DNA of 64,000 nt from Hyaloperonospora brassicae (lineage: Eukaryota; Oomycota; Peronosporomycetes; Peronosporales; Peronosporaceae). This document shows, in pieces, positions 10,441 to 22,558 of this stretch. Position 1 is the first letter of the stretch, and each line of letters opens with the position of its first letter. A program made the translations under genes and the position numbers. The stretch covers positions 62,001 to 126,000 of the forward strand of contig CANTFL010000028.1 of NCBI GenBank assembly GCA_947650285.1, in the 5' to 3' direction. Under the pieces are notes generated by a model. That model was given only the letters and a program-made list of their open reading frames with translations, had not been told where the DNA came from and ran no database searches.

Positions 10441-10888
10441 CGTAACTTGGTGAGCCCGCTACATAAAAATTGATATCTTTGTATCAATTTTTGAGCACTA
10501 TCGATTTCGATAATGTTCAATTGACATTACTCGTAAGGAGTAAAGTTGAAGGAATATTACCTCCGAGGGTAATATTTCTTTGATGGGTTGCTCCACATGA
10601 TGGTTGATGTTCACGGTACATCAACCAGATTAACCGCCAATCACTGCTGGACGCGCGCAATGGGTGGTGAGCAAGAAACCCACATAAGAGATTGTAGTTT
10701 AATATAGTTAGCTCACGACAAAAGATGGTTTATTAAGAAACATAACTAAATGAAACACAGTTCTACTTTTTCCCTTCGACAGAGCTTTCGAGTTTTACCT
10801 ACTTCGATGCGCTTCCTCACGCCACGTGTACGTGACGTCGGGTGCACACAACCTTGCGCTGAATTGACTCAAGGCGTGCCCCGTTACA
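10441..10888 (+). repeat. Solo LTR of the B-type gypsy family, TSD GTTGG
   Basis: This 448-bp LTR starts CGTAACTTGGTGAGCCCG, corresponding to TGTAACGGGGTGAGCCCG of element B, and ends CCCCGTTACA. It is flanked by perfect 5-bp target duplications GTTGG at 10436-10440 and 10889-10893. Internally it shares with element B an AATATTACC...GGTAATATT inverted repeat and the GACGCGCGCAATGGGTGGTGAG block. No internal region follows, so it is a solo LTR left by LTR-LTR recombination. The 183 bp between it and the next LTR contain a 49-codon plus-strand frame (10907-11056) of unknown meaning. Confidence 0.9.
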
Positions 10889-11076
10889 GTTGGTGCTGAT
10901 AGGAACATGGAACCCTACAGAGTGGAGGCAAACACATTGTACTCGTCGAACGCCAACGTCCAGGCGGCCTTCATGCTAGGTATAGCCACATCGCCTTCAC
11001 TCATGGCTACTGGCTTTACTACGCGCGCCCTATTCCGTGCAAAGTGTGTCGAGTAAAAGCGGAAGATGACCTTTCC

Positions 11077-11560
11077 TGTAACGGGGTTACACGTCGACTG
11101 GTAGCCGACAATTGGTGTGGTGCACACAAGGGATGGGATCCCCTTTTAAAGTAATATTAGAGCACATTATTAGTTGTTGAAGACTGATGTCTGTCAATCA
11201 TTGATTACGAGATCTTTTGAGAGGTTTATTTAGGACATGAGCGAGTAGGTTAAGTACAATGTTCTAAGGTGTTCTTTTAGGTTAAATGAAGAAACAAAAT
11301 TCAGTTCCCATTTTGATCCGATAGACACGTGCCTCTTTGAGGCGTCTTGTGATCTTTAAGGAGATAGCAACGCCTTGTTAAGGCAGCTACTCCTTGTGCA
11401 CTCTGTGCGTTTGATTCTTTGAATCGTTTGGTCCCCCTGGAACAGGGACCTTAAGCTCTCTAAGCTTGTTGACTCTTTGAGTCGGGTTCTCTGGACCTTA
11501 AGTTGCTCATTGAGCGTTTAAGTCTTCCTCTGACTTAAGGAGCTGTGGAGCTCCGCTACA
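11077..11560 (+). repeat. 5' LTR of element D
   Basis: It runs from TGTAACGGGGTTACACG to GCTCCGCTACA. TGGTAGCACC at 11563-11572 immediately downstream is the likely primer-binding site; its first eight bases fit the 3' end of a eukaryotic initiator tRNA-Met, the rest does not. Confidence 0.92.
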
Positions 11561-11619
11561 CTTGGTAGCACCTCTAGTCAATCTACGCCTAAGTCGGTAA
11601 CGACTGATCCTCTGTGAGA

Positions 11620-12613
11620 ATGGAGCAATCCACACCCCTCCCTGAGGCTCAAAAGGTCGCGCTTGATAAGTTGAACGCGACCATAGGCCCAGAATATGTG
11701 GAGTTTATAGCTGCACAAGGTCCCGATGTGCTCACCGCACGAGTCGAGACCTTCATGCAGTATGAAACGTCCCTTTTAGGCAGGCTCAAAACCAGGTAGC
11801 GTCGGCTATGCCGACACGCTACGTGGCGATGCCAGATGAAGAGGCTAAGCCACGTCCCCTTCGGGTGGACGTTAAACATTACTCCGGGAAGGAGGGGGAA
11901 ATTTCACCTTCCGGATCCGTGAGATTGAGATGGCCATGAGCTCTGGTCTTATCTCACTGGAGTACCAGCGGGTTTCGCTGGCTATTTCAAAGCTCGATGG
12001 AAGAGCTAGAGAGTGGGCTCTGACGTGTGGCACGTCGGTCAACTTGACGTTTCCCACTTGGGATTCGCTCAAGTCAGACCTTTTGCGATTTTTCTCGCCG
12101 CCTAACCAGGCCTAGTGCGTGCGCTCACGCTTCTTGTCTACCCGTCAGGGTAAGAAATAGTTAACGGACTATGTCCAAGATTTGAGAACTCTGATGGCTG
12201 CTATGCAGTCTGACCCCCTCATTGAGACAGTCTGTGTGACTTTCTTCATGGAAGTTCTTCGTAATGGCGTTGTCAGGACCGAGGTGTTTCGGGTCCATCC
12301 CTCTACTTTTAAGGAAGCTGTTAGCATCGCTCAAAATGCTGAGCACAACTTCAAGTCGGCCAGACTTGGTTGGAATGGGTACAACCCAAGCTTTGCGAGG
12401 GCAACCTCTGCGAGCACCTTGGCTTACTTTGAGCCAGAATCGATGGATCTCAGCCATACTGAAGATGAAGGTGAAGCGGAGCTTCATGTTGAAGAGCAAC
12501 GACAGGAAGTGAGACGCTGTTATATGTGCGGAAGCACTAAGCAATTGCGTCCCACTTGTCCTTTGCGTAAGCAACAACCGACTCCTATGGGTCGAAACCC
12601 CAGCCACAACTAG
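11620..12613 (+). pseudogene. gag of element D, disrupted
   Basis: The frame opens at ATG 11620 and is broken by TAG at 11797, a frame change around 11880-11930, TAG at 12113 and another near 12157. A retrotransposon gag-like helical core is recognisable (REWAL, FPTWDSLKSDLLRFF). The zinc knuckle near 12518 reads CYMCGSTKQLRPTC, in which the usual histidine is Gln. The sense frame ends at TAG 12611 in this copy. The expected gag end, by comparison with elements A-C, is the TAG at 12650, inside the gag-pol hairpin. Confidence 0.8.
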
Positions 12614-12645
12614 AAACCTGGTATAGCACGGGTAAACGTCGACAC

Positions 12646-12671
12646 CCAATAGGTGCGGGGCGCCCTACTGA
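12646..12671 (+). other. Relic of the gag-pol hairpin in element D
   Basis: Arms CCAATAGG (12646-12653) and CCTACTGA (12664-12671) surround loop TGCGGGGCGC, one base different from the loop in element A. The A in the 5' arm breaks one pair. The slippery site upstream reads GGTAAAC rather than AAAAAAC, so it is not a canonical shift site in this copy. Confidence 0.6.
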
Positions 12672-12708
12672 AGTAGAACTAAGTTCTGTTGCTTCTCTAC
12701 GAGGTAGA

Positions 12709-15700
12709 GTGAAACAAGGCTTAGCCCCGCCGAGCTATGTACCCACCAGCACAGAGCGTGGATACAAGCCTGGCTTGTTAGTTGCAGAGGCGAAGGATAA
12801 CGGTTTTGAGAAGCATTGGTCGATCCTAATCTACTCCGGAGCATCATGCAATTATGTTCGACGTCGTTACCTTGAGGGAGGTCAGCGATATGCTGAAGCG
12901 CTTAAAGCGCATAAAGGTGATTCTATCACCGTTCGTTTAGCTACTGGTAGTCGCGTCACGGTGCCTAAAGTTCCGTTGAACTCAGGTGCGAAGTTTTTGG
13001 ACTTTGACAGCATTGAACGCCGACTTTTCCTCGATTTGAATTCGAGATGTGATCTCATCCTAGGTATGGCTTGGATTGAACGCCATGAGCCATGGATTGA
13101 TTGGAGGTCTAAGACCTTAGGCGCCACGCGCAATATTCCTAGCGAAGCTTTGGGGAGTCATGAACCCATCTTTGCAAGGCAACAAAAGAGCTATTGGCGC
13201 GAGCCATTGACGGAAGATGTCAATGTGCTGGACATTGGTATGTCAGAGTTAATTAACTCCAATGTCAATGAGATCAATATTGAGCGGAGCTCTTTCACCG
13301 TACGTGAAGAGAGTTATACACCGTTGAGTGATACTCGTTGTGATAATTAGTCACTGCATGCTGCAGACATGGTTGGCCTAGGGTCGAGAGATCAAGAATA
13401 TAATTCCTTTGATGTGAGTGGTGCGACACGTGCAATTCCACCGAGTGAGGGCGGCCAAGCTGGCACCTCACTAAATGTCGGTAATGACATTGTTGGCAAG
13501 AAGCCAGAGTGTTCAAGGCTAGGCCCGGATGATGTACGTGAAGTGGTACGTGTAAATCCACTGGGTGAAGTGTCCGAATTACGTAACACTTCACCAGATT
13601 TCGCTCAAGACATGAGCTCTCGTATAGAGCATGCTAAGATGAATAGCAACCACGGGTACCCTACTGTCCCGGCCTCTAGGAGGCGTAAGGTTTCTTTAAT
13701 GAAACAATCCCAGCGTAGGGTAGCAACTGTTAAGCGCCCAACGTCTAAGAAGTCACGAAGTGATAATAGTAATAATACACTATATACACTTGTCAATGGG
13801 TTGACTGGCCAGATCGATGGCAATATTAGTCTTGATTCTCTTCCCTCCTTGGATACTCTCTTTGACCTAGACGAAATGTCTGACGGCGAATTTAGCCAAG
13901 CCTTACAGGAAGGAGAATTATCCGAGTTAGTGGTCATTCGGCCGGATATTGAGTTGAACTCATCCTCGTTATTGGACGAGTCTGTCCTTGAGAACACAAA
14001 GGCGGCATTGGATGCCCGTAGTGGACCGTTCGATCCTTAAGGATTCCATTTGATCCGTTCTATGCTTTGGTAAAGGAGTTTCAGGACGTAGTGTGTCACA
14101 ACCCACCGTCCGTCTTACCTCCCGATAGAGGTGTACGTCATGAAATTGACTTGGCTCCTGGAACTAAATACTGCGTAACACGGCAGTGGCCTTTATCGAA
14201 GGAACAGCGTGACGTCATTGACGACTTCTTTCGTGCAAAGCACGCGGCAATAATCGTACGTGAGAGCAAATCTCTTCATTTCATACCGACCTTCTGTGTC
14301 AAAAACAAGGGAAGTGGCGAATTGTCCATGCTTACAATAAGCTTAATGCGGCCACCATCCCGGATCAGACACCAATTTCGAGGAATCTTCAGAACAATAT
14401 GGTGGGATGTACAATGTACAGTGCGCTCGACTTAGTCGATGGTTATTACCAGCTGCTCATGCGAGAGAGCGATATTCCGCTGACAGCGGTCAGCACTCCG
14501 AGCGGTATGCTGTGGGAGTGGCTTGTTATGACGCAAGGTTTATCAAATGCCACGGCTACATTCAATCGTCTTGTGACACAATTGTTCAGACCTCACCGAG
14601 GATATGCACAGACATACTTTGATGACATCTTTTTCCATAGTCGTGCTATGAACGGTCGGTCAGGTTTGAACAATCACATTGATCATTTACGAGCGGTGCA
14701 TGAGTGCATGCGAACGAATAAGTTGTACGCCAACGCGTCTAAGTGCATCTTTAGTGCAGAAGAGATTCCCTTTTAGGGTGCTTTATTGGTAAGCGAGGCC
14801 TTAAAGCGGATCCTGCTACGGCAAAAGGCATGGTTGATTGGCCAGTTCCAAAGAACCAAAAGGACTTACGTATGTGGCTTGGCCTTGCCAATTACTTACA
14901 CAAGTACAAAGCGATTTACGCAGACAAGGCTCGGCCATTATCCAATCTCTTTAAAAAGGATGTGGAATGGTGCTGGACTAGCACCAAGCATGATGCTTTT
15001 CAAGCATTAAAGGAGAGTCTCCTTCATGCTCCAATTTTGGTTTTTCCTGATCCTGATCGATCTTTCAGTGTCGTCTGTGACGCATCTGACTTTGCCATAG
15101 GCAGCGTCTTGTTACAGACAGATTATGATGGACGGGAACGCGTCATTGCGTTTGAGTCTCGGCAGATGAAGGCTGCAGAAAAGACCTATCCTGTTCATGA
15201 CAAATAGCTACTTGCAATGATGTATGCTCTCGTCAAATTCAAAGTTCATCTTTTTGGCTCTAATCCTTTTGTGATCTATACAGATCATGCGTCACTACTC
15301 ACTGCGACCCAGTCGCCTCACCTCTCTCAGAGAATGACTCGTAGTCTTTCCTTCTTTGCCGAGTACAACTTCGAGGTGAAGTATAAGTCGGGCAAGCAGA
15401 ATACTTTGGCTGATGCGTTGTCACGCAGGCCTGACTATGAGCTTGCTCACATTACGACTCTGTCGTCGTCGGTCACTGACCCAATTCGTATGGCATATGC
15501 CAAGGATGAACAATGTGTGGCTCTGCTACGTGATCTAGGGAGCGAGGAGTTTAAAGACTCAGACATAGAATTGTCGGCACTATTACTTGCGAGGCTACAT
15601 CGATATTTCATCGATCAGGACTGTTGTACTATAGCACGGATGTGGATGATACCCCTCGCATCGTTTTCCCTCATGATGAGTAGTTGAAGTATCGGATCCT

Positions 15701-17180
15701 CTGTGAGGCACATGATACTGCGTTGAGTGGTCATCTCGGTCGTGAGAAGACCTATGGCTCAGTTAGCCAATGCTATTGGTGGACCAAACTATACAAATGG
15801 GTTAGCACATATGTGTGTACGTGTAAAACGTGTCAAAGGGTGAAACCCTCACCTCACGCGGCCGCGCCGCCGACTAGTTTGCCTATACCCAAAGGGTGTT
15901 GGGAGTCCATCACCATGGATTTCCTGTTCGGTTTACCGAAAGATTCGTATGGCAATACGGGTATAGTGGTCTTTGTTGACCATTTGAGCAAAATGGCTCA
16001 TTTAGCAGCGGTGCCAGATACCATTGATGGTGGGGGTACAGCTACGCTGTTTATCGAGCGCTTGTTTTGACAACACGGTTTGCCGTTGGCATTTTTCTCT
16101 GATAGAGATCCTCGCTTCACTGGGAAGTTTTGGACGTCCATTTCCAAGGTACTCGGCACACGTTTGGGCATGTCTACAGCGGATCATCCGCATACTGATG
16201 GTCAAACCGAGCGAGTGAATCGCATCATCGTTGACACCTTGCGCAGTGTTTGCGCTGAAACGCCAAAGCGTCGGAGTTCGATGCTCCATGTCGTTGAGTT
16301 TGCGTTGAACAACGCCGCGCATGCCTCCACCGGCTACACACCGCTTTATGTGAATGGTCTCACACACACCCTCGCGTTCCGTTAACGCTACCACTTCGTG
16401 GTTCAAGGCTTGGTGGGGGAGAAGTTGCCGATCGGATTGCTGAAATCAGCCCTGATACTGTTAAAAACAGGTAAGCGAGTTTCTCGCAACGCGATTAACT
16501 GTCTTACGACATGTGCGCGACGCACTGGCTGATAGCCAAGAGAAACAGAAGGAACAAGCTGATTCTAAAGGCAGAGTTTGTATTGAACGTCATGAGGTCG
16601 GAGACCAAGTTATACTCAATGCTAAAAACCTACCTACAAATGTAGTGTCCGCCGTCTTCAAGACAAAGTTGCGCCTGCGCTTCATTGGAACATTTACGGT
16701 CGTCGCCAAGAAGGGACTTGCGTATACGCTCAACCTTCCGCTCAAACTGCGCACACACCCCGTGTTCTACGTGGGATTTCTTAAGCCGTATCGGGATCCG
16801 TCCCACGTGAACTTGGAGGACCTTGCGCCGCATAGGTTGGCCTTGCCATCGGTTACTGAATTCGTATCAGGAGGTCAAGCTGAGCCTCCATCCGGGCTTG
16901 GCCCAACTCCAACACCTCAACACGGGCTCGCATCGCGTTAAACGCACTTTGGGTCTTACGCGATGTCTCACGGAGACCACTCAGCTCGAGAATCATCTTC
17001 TTATTCTCCTCCTTCGGTATACCGACCACCTCCGACGCTCCTCGATGAGCAAGGGAACCGCTAGTTTCATGTGGAGCGACTCCTGAAACGACGTCTTCAT
17101 CAGGGTCAATACCAGTATCTGGTGTAGGGGCGCGGGTACCCGGATTCGGAGAACTCGTGGGAGTTTGAGATACCCCTTCG
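12709..17180 (+). pseudogene. pol of element D (PR-RT-RH-IN-chromodomain), disrupted
   Basis: Protease lies at about 12750-13130, but its active-site Asp is replaced by Tyr (ILIYSGAS) while the second motif LILGMAW remains. RT spans about 14100-14770 with intact YFDDIF near 14620. RNase H lies at about 15000-15450 (CDASDFA, YTDHAS). Integrase lies at about 15690-16400 with the CKTC zinc motif, [17 protein letters not shown] and [12 protein letters not shown]. The GPF/Y-like module is FIGTFTVV through FYVGFLKPYR, ending near 16795. A chromodomain is readable at about 17030-17180 (FHVERLLKRR, then GYPDSENSWE) with two internal stops. Sense stops include TAG 13348, TAA 14038, TAG 14774, TAG 15205, TGA 15685, TGA 16068 and TAA 16383. 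Confidence 0.88.
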
Positions 17181-17872
17181 GCAGGATTGCCCATACGCCG
17201 TTGATGATTTTGAACATCGTGGCAGGGGTCATCACTCGACCGAGAGCGCTTCTCACCTATAGTGGTGGAGGCAGGTGGGTAGTTGGGTACCTCTTAACCA
17301 ACACCCACATCAACCGGCACGGCCGAAGCATAGCGTGTGCGAGTTCGCAACTGGCCCCTGGCCTTCAGCTTGGCGTAATCATACCGAAGCTTTCGTTGTA
17401 GACGAACATCTGCCACATCGGCACTTGCTATGAGATCTAACACGCTGCTGAGGTGTCCTTTCCGATGCACCCAGCGATCAAACGCGTTGTCTACTTCCTC
17501 ATGTGATTCGCCTGCAAATAGGAGGATGGGTATACCCTTCATCGGTGGAACCGGTGCACCCCGTGCTTGCGTGTCAAGTCGCAACATGTATTGACTCTGA
17601 GTCGTCAAGTAAGGTTGAAGGTACCTCTCGCGAAGTATTTGTCGACTCGCCCCCTCATCAAAAGATGTTGGCTCAGCTCCAATGGCCCACGTTGCCAAAG
17701 CACGACCTATCGTTTGACGTATACGCTCTTCCACACTGAGTGGGGTGAACAGATAGCCACGACTACCCTCAAGAGTTGCAGCAAGCTTCATACGGCGCTG
17801 AGCGCTCTCTTCTCGTTGGATATCCAGCTTTTGTTGCTCATAGAAAGGATTGGTGATGATGACATCGCCCAC
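16853..17872 (-). pseudogene. Antisense ORF of element D, 340 codons with one in-frame TAA
   Basis: On the minus strand a single frame runs from ATG 17872 to the stop at 16853, interrupted only by TAA at 17294-17296 (codon 193). The frame is open upstream of the ATG for about 25 more codons. Residues 1-192 look globular and helix-rich (ERIRQTIGRALATW, NAFDRWVHRKGHL). After the stop come a Ser/Thr/Pro-rich linker and a C-terminal coiled coil of about 50 residues (LRETSRKTQSAFNAMRARVE). It ends about 60 nt beyond the GPF/Y module on the other strand, the same relative place as in element A. Chance would give about 16 stops in 340 codons, and the sense genes of this copy are heavily broken. I infer that this was a real accessory gene until recently. 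Function unknown. Confidence 0.6.
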
Positions 17873-18191
17873 GATGGGTATTTAATGCGGCGCCGATGGC
17901 GCGTTAACTTCGCCCCGCTCGGAAAATGGTTTTGGTGCAGTATGAGGCGGTGCCTTTAGCACTTATGAGTCGGAAATTGTCCTCTCTTCACCATGGATAT
18001 CGGTATCGCTACCATAATCCACCTCTACATCGATGCCGAGGTAGGACGAGAGAGCTAAGGACTCATGAGGTGGAGATGCTATGGTGTTTTGTGTTTTGCC
18101 AAACGTGAAGGTTAAAGTGCACACACACCTACCTCTTCGAGGTGAGAATTCGATTGAGGTTTTGTGGTAACGTCAGTATGGTGGGGGAGGG

Positions 18192-18675
18192 TGTAACGGG
18201 GTTACACGTCGACTGGTAGCCGACAATTGGTGTGGTGCACACAAGGGATGGGATCCCCTTTTAAAGTAATATTAGAACACATTATTAGTTGTTGAAGACT
18301 GATGTCTGTCAATCATTGATTACGAGATCTTTTGAGAGGTTTATTTAGGACATGAGCGAGTAGGTTAATTACTTTGTTCGAAGGTGTTCTTTTAGGTTAA
18401 ATGAAGAAACAAAATTCAGTTCCCATTTTGATCCGATAGACATGTGCCTCTTTGAGGCGTCTTGTGATCTTTAAGGAGATAGCAACGCCTTGTTAAGGCA
18501 GCTACTCCTTGTGCACTCTGTGCGTTTGATTCTTTGAATCGTTTGGTCCCCCTGGAACAGGGACCTTAAGGTCTCTAAGCTTGTTGACTCTTTGAGTCGG
18601 GTTCTCTGGACCTTAAGTTGCTCATTGAGCGTTTAAGTCTTCCTCTGAGTTAAGGAGCTGTGGAGCTCCGCTACA
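18192..18675 (+). repeat. 3' LTR of element D
   Basis: 484 bp, equal in length to the 5' copy and about 98% identical by eye. It is preceded by the purine run GGGGGAGGG at 18183-18191 and followed by TTTCC. Confidence 0.93.
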
Positions 18676-19703
18676 TTTCCTATTACTGATTTTTCTCTTC
18701 AGGTTCTCGCAACTCAAAAAGCACGAACAGATGCACGTCGCTGTCCTGATGTCAAGCACGTCGGCAGTATTGGCCGCTCAGGCTTGCAAGCGTATTCCAT
18801 TTACCAAATTGATCATCTGAACATTATAGCCGTGCACTTGCGGTCTCAAAAGTGTTATCTTTTTGACAGGCATCGTGAAAACTACAAACTAAGGCAGTTC
18901 AGCACGTGATGGTTAAGGCAATGTAGCGCCCAAAAAAAGGACGACAGCCGATGAAGAGCGTATCAACGATATCGATGGATGCAATACAGCCACTTAATTG
19001 TACAGTGCACAACGTTGCGGATCCCACTTGCGTCCGAGCTCGTTGCAATACATTTTGGCTCCTTCGACAATAGTCACATGGAGCCAGACTTCTTGTAACG
19101 ATAACGCATGTGCACATGTACATTGTGCAGTTCCAGCTGCGAACCCATTGATGACGCAGATTCGATGAAAGAAGTGTCGTGAACATGCTTGAGGCATGTC
19201 GCATACCAGATCCGACACTTTCGTGGACACCATACATACCCTTGATGTGACATACACTATACTAGAGCTCTGTCTCTATTTGATACACGGCGTTGTTTCG
19301 AAATGATTGTGTCCCATTGCACTTTTCCCCTTCTTTGACTTGTGGTACATGAGACGAATATGTTCATAACATTGCATAAGCTTACAACTTATCGCAGTCT
19401 TTCGTTTCGCAAGATGTCTTCTTTCAGCCGAATCGATAGAATCGATCAAAATTCGAATCGTAGCAAACGGAAGGCACATAGCGAATTCAACAAGTCAAGG
19501 CCGCCTCGAACAAAAGCCAATAGACCAGACTCGATATCACTGATCTGTAGATTTTGAATAAGGTACTGCATCTGCAGGCCCCTGCATATTTCGACACGGG
19601 TCTAAACGTGTGGGGGTTTTATCCTATTTTCCCGTGTCACCATTTGAGATTTTGTGGGATCTGCATAGATGGAGTGGCGTGACAGTGTGTTCTTGTACAT
19701 GGC

Positions 19704-19871
19704 ATGAAAACGTCTCATGTCACAGAAGACCGAAACGTTGTCATCTCGTATTTGTTTTCTTTGACACAAACGACAGCTATGATCCAGCCACTCGATCTCG
19801 GAATCTATTCGGTAGTGAAACGGTATTGCCGCTGTTATCATCGACATTATTTGATCGATAGTGACGAGCAT
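19704..19871 (+). pseudogene. Pogo/Tigger-like DDE transposase relic
   Basis: The frame reads NVVISYLFSLTQTTAMIQPLDLG, then IYSVVKRYCR. This matches the style of the block before the third catalytic residue in Tc1/pogo/Jerky-type DDE_1 transposases (short strand, PNTT-like turn, QPLD-G, then a basic helix). Only about 55 codons are recognisable; the catalytic acids are not visible. Assignment rests on motif pattern alone. Confidence 0.45.
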
Positions 19872-21479
19872 ATGTACGCCTGCAGCATTTTGCAGTCAAC
19901 CAATGCGATGCTATGCACTGTTCAGTAGTCACGTATACCTGTATTTCGGCTAGCTCTCTTTTCCATTGCTACATTTCACGGGGCTGCCCGTCTAGCCTAC
20001 TGTCTCTCCAACTGGTAGGGTGATGAAAATAATATACTATGTGGGGGTTATAAAGCTAGCGGGAGATCAGAATGGAGCGGGAGTTGGGACATGAGCTAAA
20101 GCATGTGCGTTGCCATAAGCTTGTATCAATTTATATCTTATTAATCACATCGAAGAGGATGGGGCGCTCAGTCGGTGCGGACCGAATATGATATTTCGGA
20201 TGAGATACAAAAGGAGAGATGGTTGGTAAATTACTGAAGTCAATCGACTTGTCACATGTACATCGAAAAATCCACTCGGACAAAAAAACACGTGTGCATT
20301 TGAAGTTGCCTGGCCGATGTATCGCAAATGAGTCAACTAATGCTTGTAGAGCTGTCCTCGAACCTAAGTTGGTATTTCGCAATGATTACGGTTCCCAGAC
20401 AAGCATTCTTTTTTAATTTTAAGTAAAGTATAAATCCGATAAAACATATTATCGATGGCGGGTATAATCTAGTAAGCATCTCTTTATGATCAAACAAGTC
20501 AAGGTGGTATAAAGTCGTGACTTGAGACGTCATATAGTGTATCGTGGTGATCAGCTTGAGATGGGAGATCAAGCTGTGGAGATCGCTTTGTCGTACAGTC
20601 CAGAAAACTGAATATGTACTACCTATAATTATGGGGAAATTCGTTATAGCTAGGTTCCACAGCTGGGGGACAATTTGTGAGTGATAAAGACCCACGACCA
20701 TAGCATTGCCGTAGTAGTCCTGTGATAAAGCTGCTGGACTGTGCCCTTATAGTGCAAGAATTAAATATTTGCCGTTGATTGTTGAACCGGGTGGTGCAGA
20801 GAAAGGTTTGGGTGCAAGTTCGACGATAAAAATTTGTCTACCTACACTGTCTACCATTGCATGTTCATCTAATGCTTATTCGTCACAGAGGGAATTAAGA
20901 AGATGACCAATGATCGGGTACGTTGTTGTTGAAAGTGATGTATATTGAGGCACGTGATCGACCAGCAATACCCATAAAATCGGGTACGCAGCCGAACCGC
21001 AATGTCCGGTGTCTATCACACAATACCTCGCTACCGTCAGCAAAGGACGTTTGTTCGTATATTTTGCAAAGCCACGCAATAAGGTGTCCAGCTATATTGA
21101 GGATGCTATGGATTCCTCGGTCCTACCTGCCAAGTCGAATTGTAAAGCTACGTCGACAAGCGTCCGCTCGGCCATGCTGTTTGTAACTCTGCCTTGCCAA
21201 AATTTCGATCTCATATCAATTACATTTGACTTCACCTTCGCAAGATACCCAGCGATTCAGGAAACATTCACCTTCGTTGTCGCGCTACCAACCTTGATCA
21301 AGGACATCCAGTTATTTGGGGTGAAAGGTAGGAATGATACTTACTACTGTGGTCTCGTAACACGTTACAGTCTGCTTGTACTGGCACAGTACAAGCTTAT
21401 TGCAATGACACAGTGCTGGCAGGGGTGCTCGTAAACCCACGTACACTGTTCACGCAAAGAAATGCTCAAATATTCTAAC

Positions 21480-21840
21480 GAACACGTTTTGGAGAAGAGA
21501 AAAATTGAACGATAGGTAATCTACATCTGAAGTCTTCTTCTAACTATATCTCTTTGACTTAATTTTACAATTTGAGCTACATCTACCTACTATAGTTACC
21601 TGCTCACCGCCATTGCGCGCGTCTTGCAGCAATTGGTGGTTTACAGTAGATGGTTACTATAATGGCCCATATCAAGAAACAAATGAATCAGTACCAAATA
21701 TTACTTATTATGGTAAGATGTCCTCATAACCTTCACAGCAAGGCAATAAAGGGCAACCCTCTAATAATTAAGATAATATTTACCTTGACTTTGGTTTTGG
21801 TGCCAGTGACATGAAACACGGTCACCCGGTTACGATATAT
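21480..21840 (-). repeat. LTR relic, reverse orientation
   Basis: Read on the minus strand, the sequence starts near 21838 with CGTAACCGGGTGACC (compare TGTAACGGGGTGAGCC of B-type LTRs) and contains the shared block GACGCGCGCAATGGCGGTGAGCA near 21600-21630. The remainder is diverged, and the far end and target duplications could not be fixed. Confidence 0.55.
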
Positions 21841-22558
21841 TTGCGGTCGTTTATGCGGTCATAAACGATGCTTTAGTCCTGCTCGTAAATATCGACATCT
21901 ACTATGAGAAGTCCATGATATCGACATCGACTAGATGATAGCACACTCGCCACTGTATGCGCGCAGTAAGTGCGACCTTTGTTGCCCAAGTATTCCACCT
22001 GTTTTGAATACGGCCCTCCACACGTCCGTTTGCCTAGCTGTCACGCGCTACACAAGTCGCAATAGATAGACACTCAGCCGTGGCAGCAATGCAGCAATGT
22101 CTTTGCCGGTGTTACATAATTTCGGCATTCATGCAAAAAGCCGAGCTAGCTATTGCCTGTCGTTTTTGTGGTATTTATCACGAGCAAAAGTCACATCCAA
22201 TGCAAGAGCACAAAATCAATGTGCGCCTGCGACAATGCACTACATGAAGAGGCACAGAAGCAACCGATCGTTGATCGTGTGTTCAAGTGCCAATGTGTAC
22301 TCCTCGTACGACCCTTGTTAGCACTGATTCGCACTGATGCCGCAAGTTGCTCGTTGTGAGTGGGTGCTCATCGAACCGGTCCGATCGCGATCTGGCCTGC
22401 CATTTTGCCATTGTAGACGCTCAACTTCCTTTTGCCATTGGTATGCCACTTAACTGCTGCTTGTCTTGTGTATGTCCGTCCTTCTCAGCACCAGCGACGC
22501 AGCAATCTCGTGCTGTATCAATCTACAGTGGGCAAGTCCTTTTCGCATTTCTTGACCG

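Larger units (their letters stand above)
11077..18675 (+). mobile_element. Ty3/gypsy chromovirus 'D', complete but decayed, TSD TTTCC
   Basis: This 7,599-bp element has 484-bp LTRs at both ends and perfect target-site duplications TTTCC (11072-11076 and 18676-18680). The order is LTR, primer site, gag, protease, RT, RNase H, integrase, GPF/Y module, chromodomain, antisense frame, polypurine tract (about 18183-18191), LTR. The two LTRs have equal length and differ at about eight positions by eye, implying a fairly recent insertion. The sense coding frames nevertheless carry roughly ten stops or frame changes, so the copy is non-autonomous. Confidence 0.93.
18681..22558. other. Gene-poor A+T-rich region with transposon relics
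   Basis: No intact gene seen. Recognisable pieces are the transposase relic near 19700 and the inverted LTR relic near 21500-21840 (listed separately). A plus-strand frame at 21009-21434 (141 codons) ends in a segment, LLVLAQYKLIAMT, that resembles LVLTQYKLLALT encoded on the minus strand at 48210-48425, so both may be fragments of one dispersed repeat. A minus-strand frame at 18994-19257 has protein-like composition but no recognised family. Confidence 0.5.
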
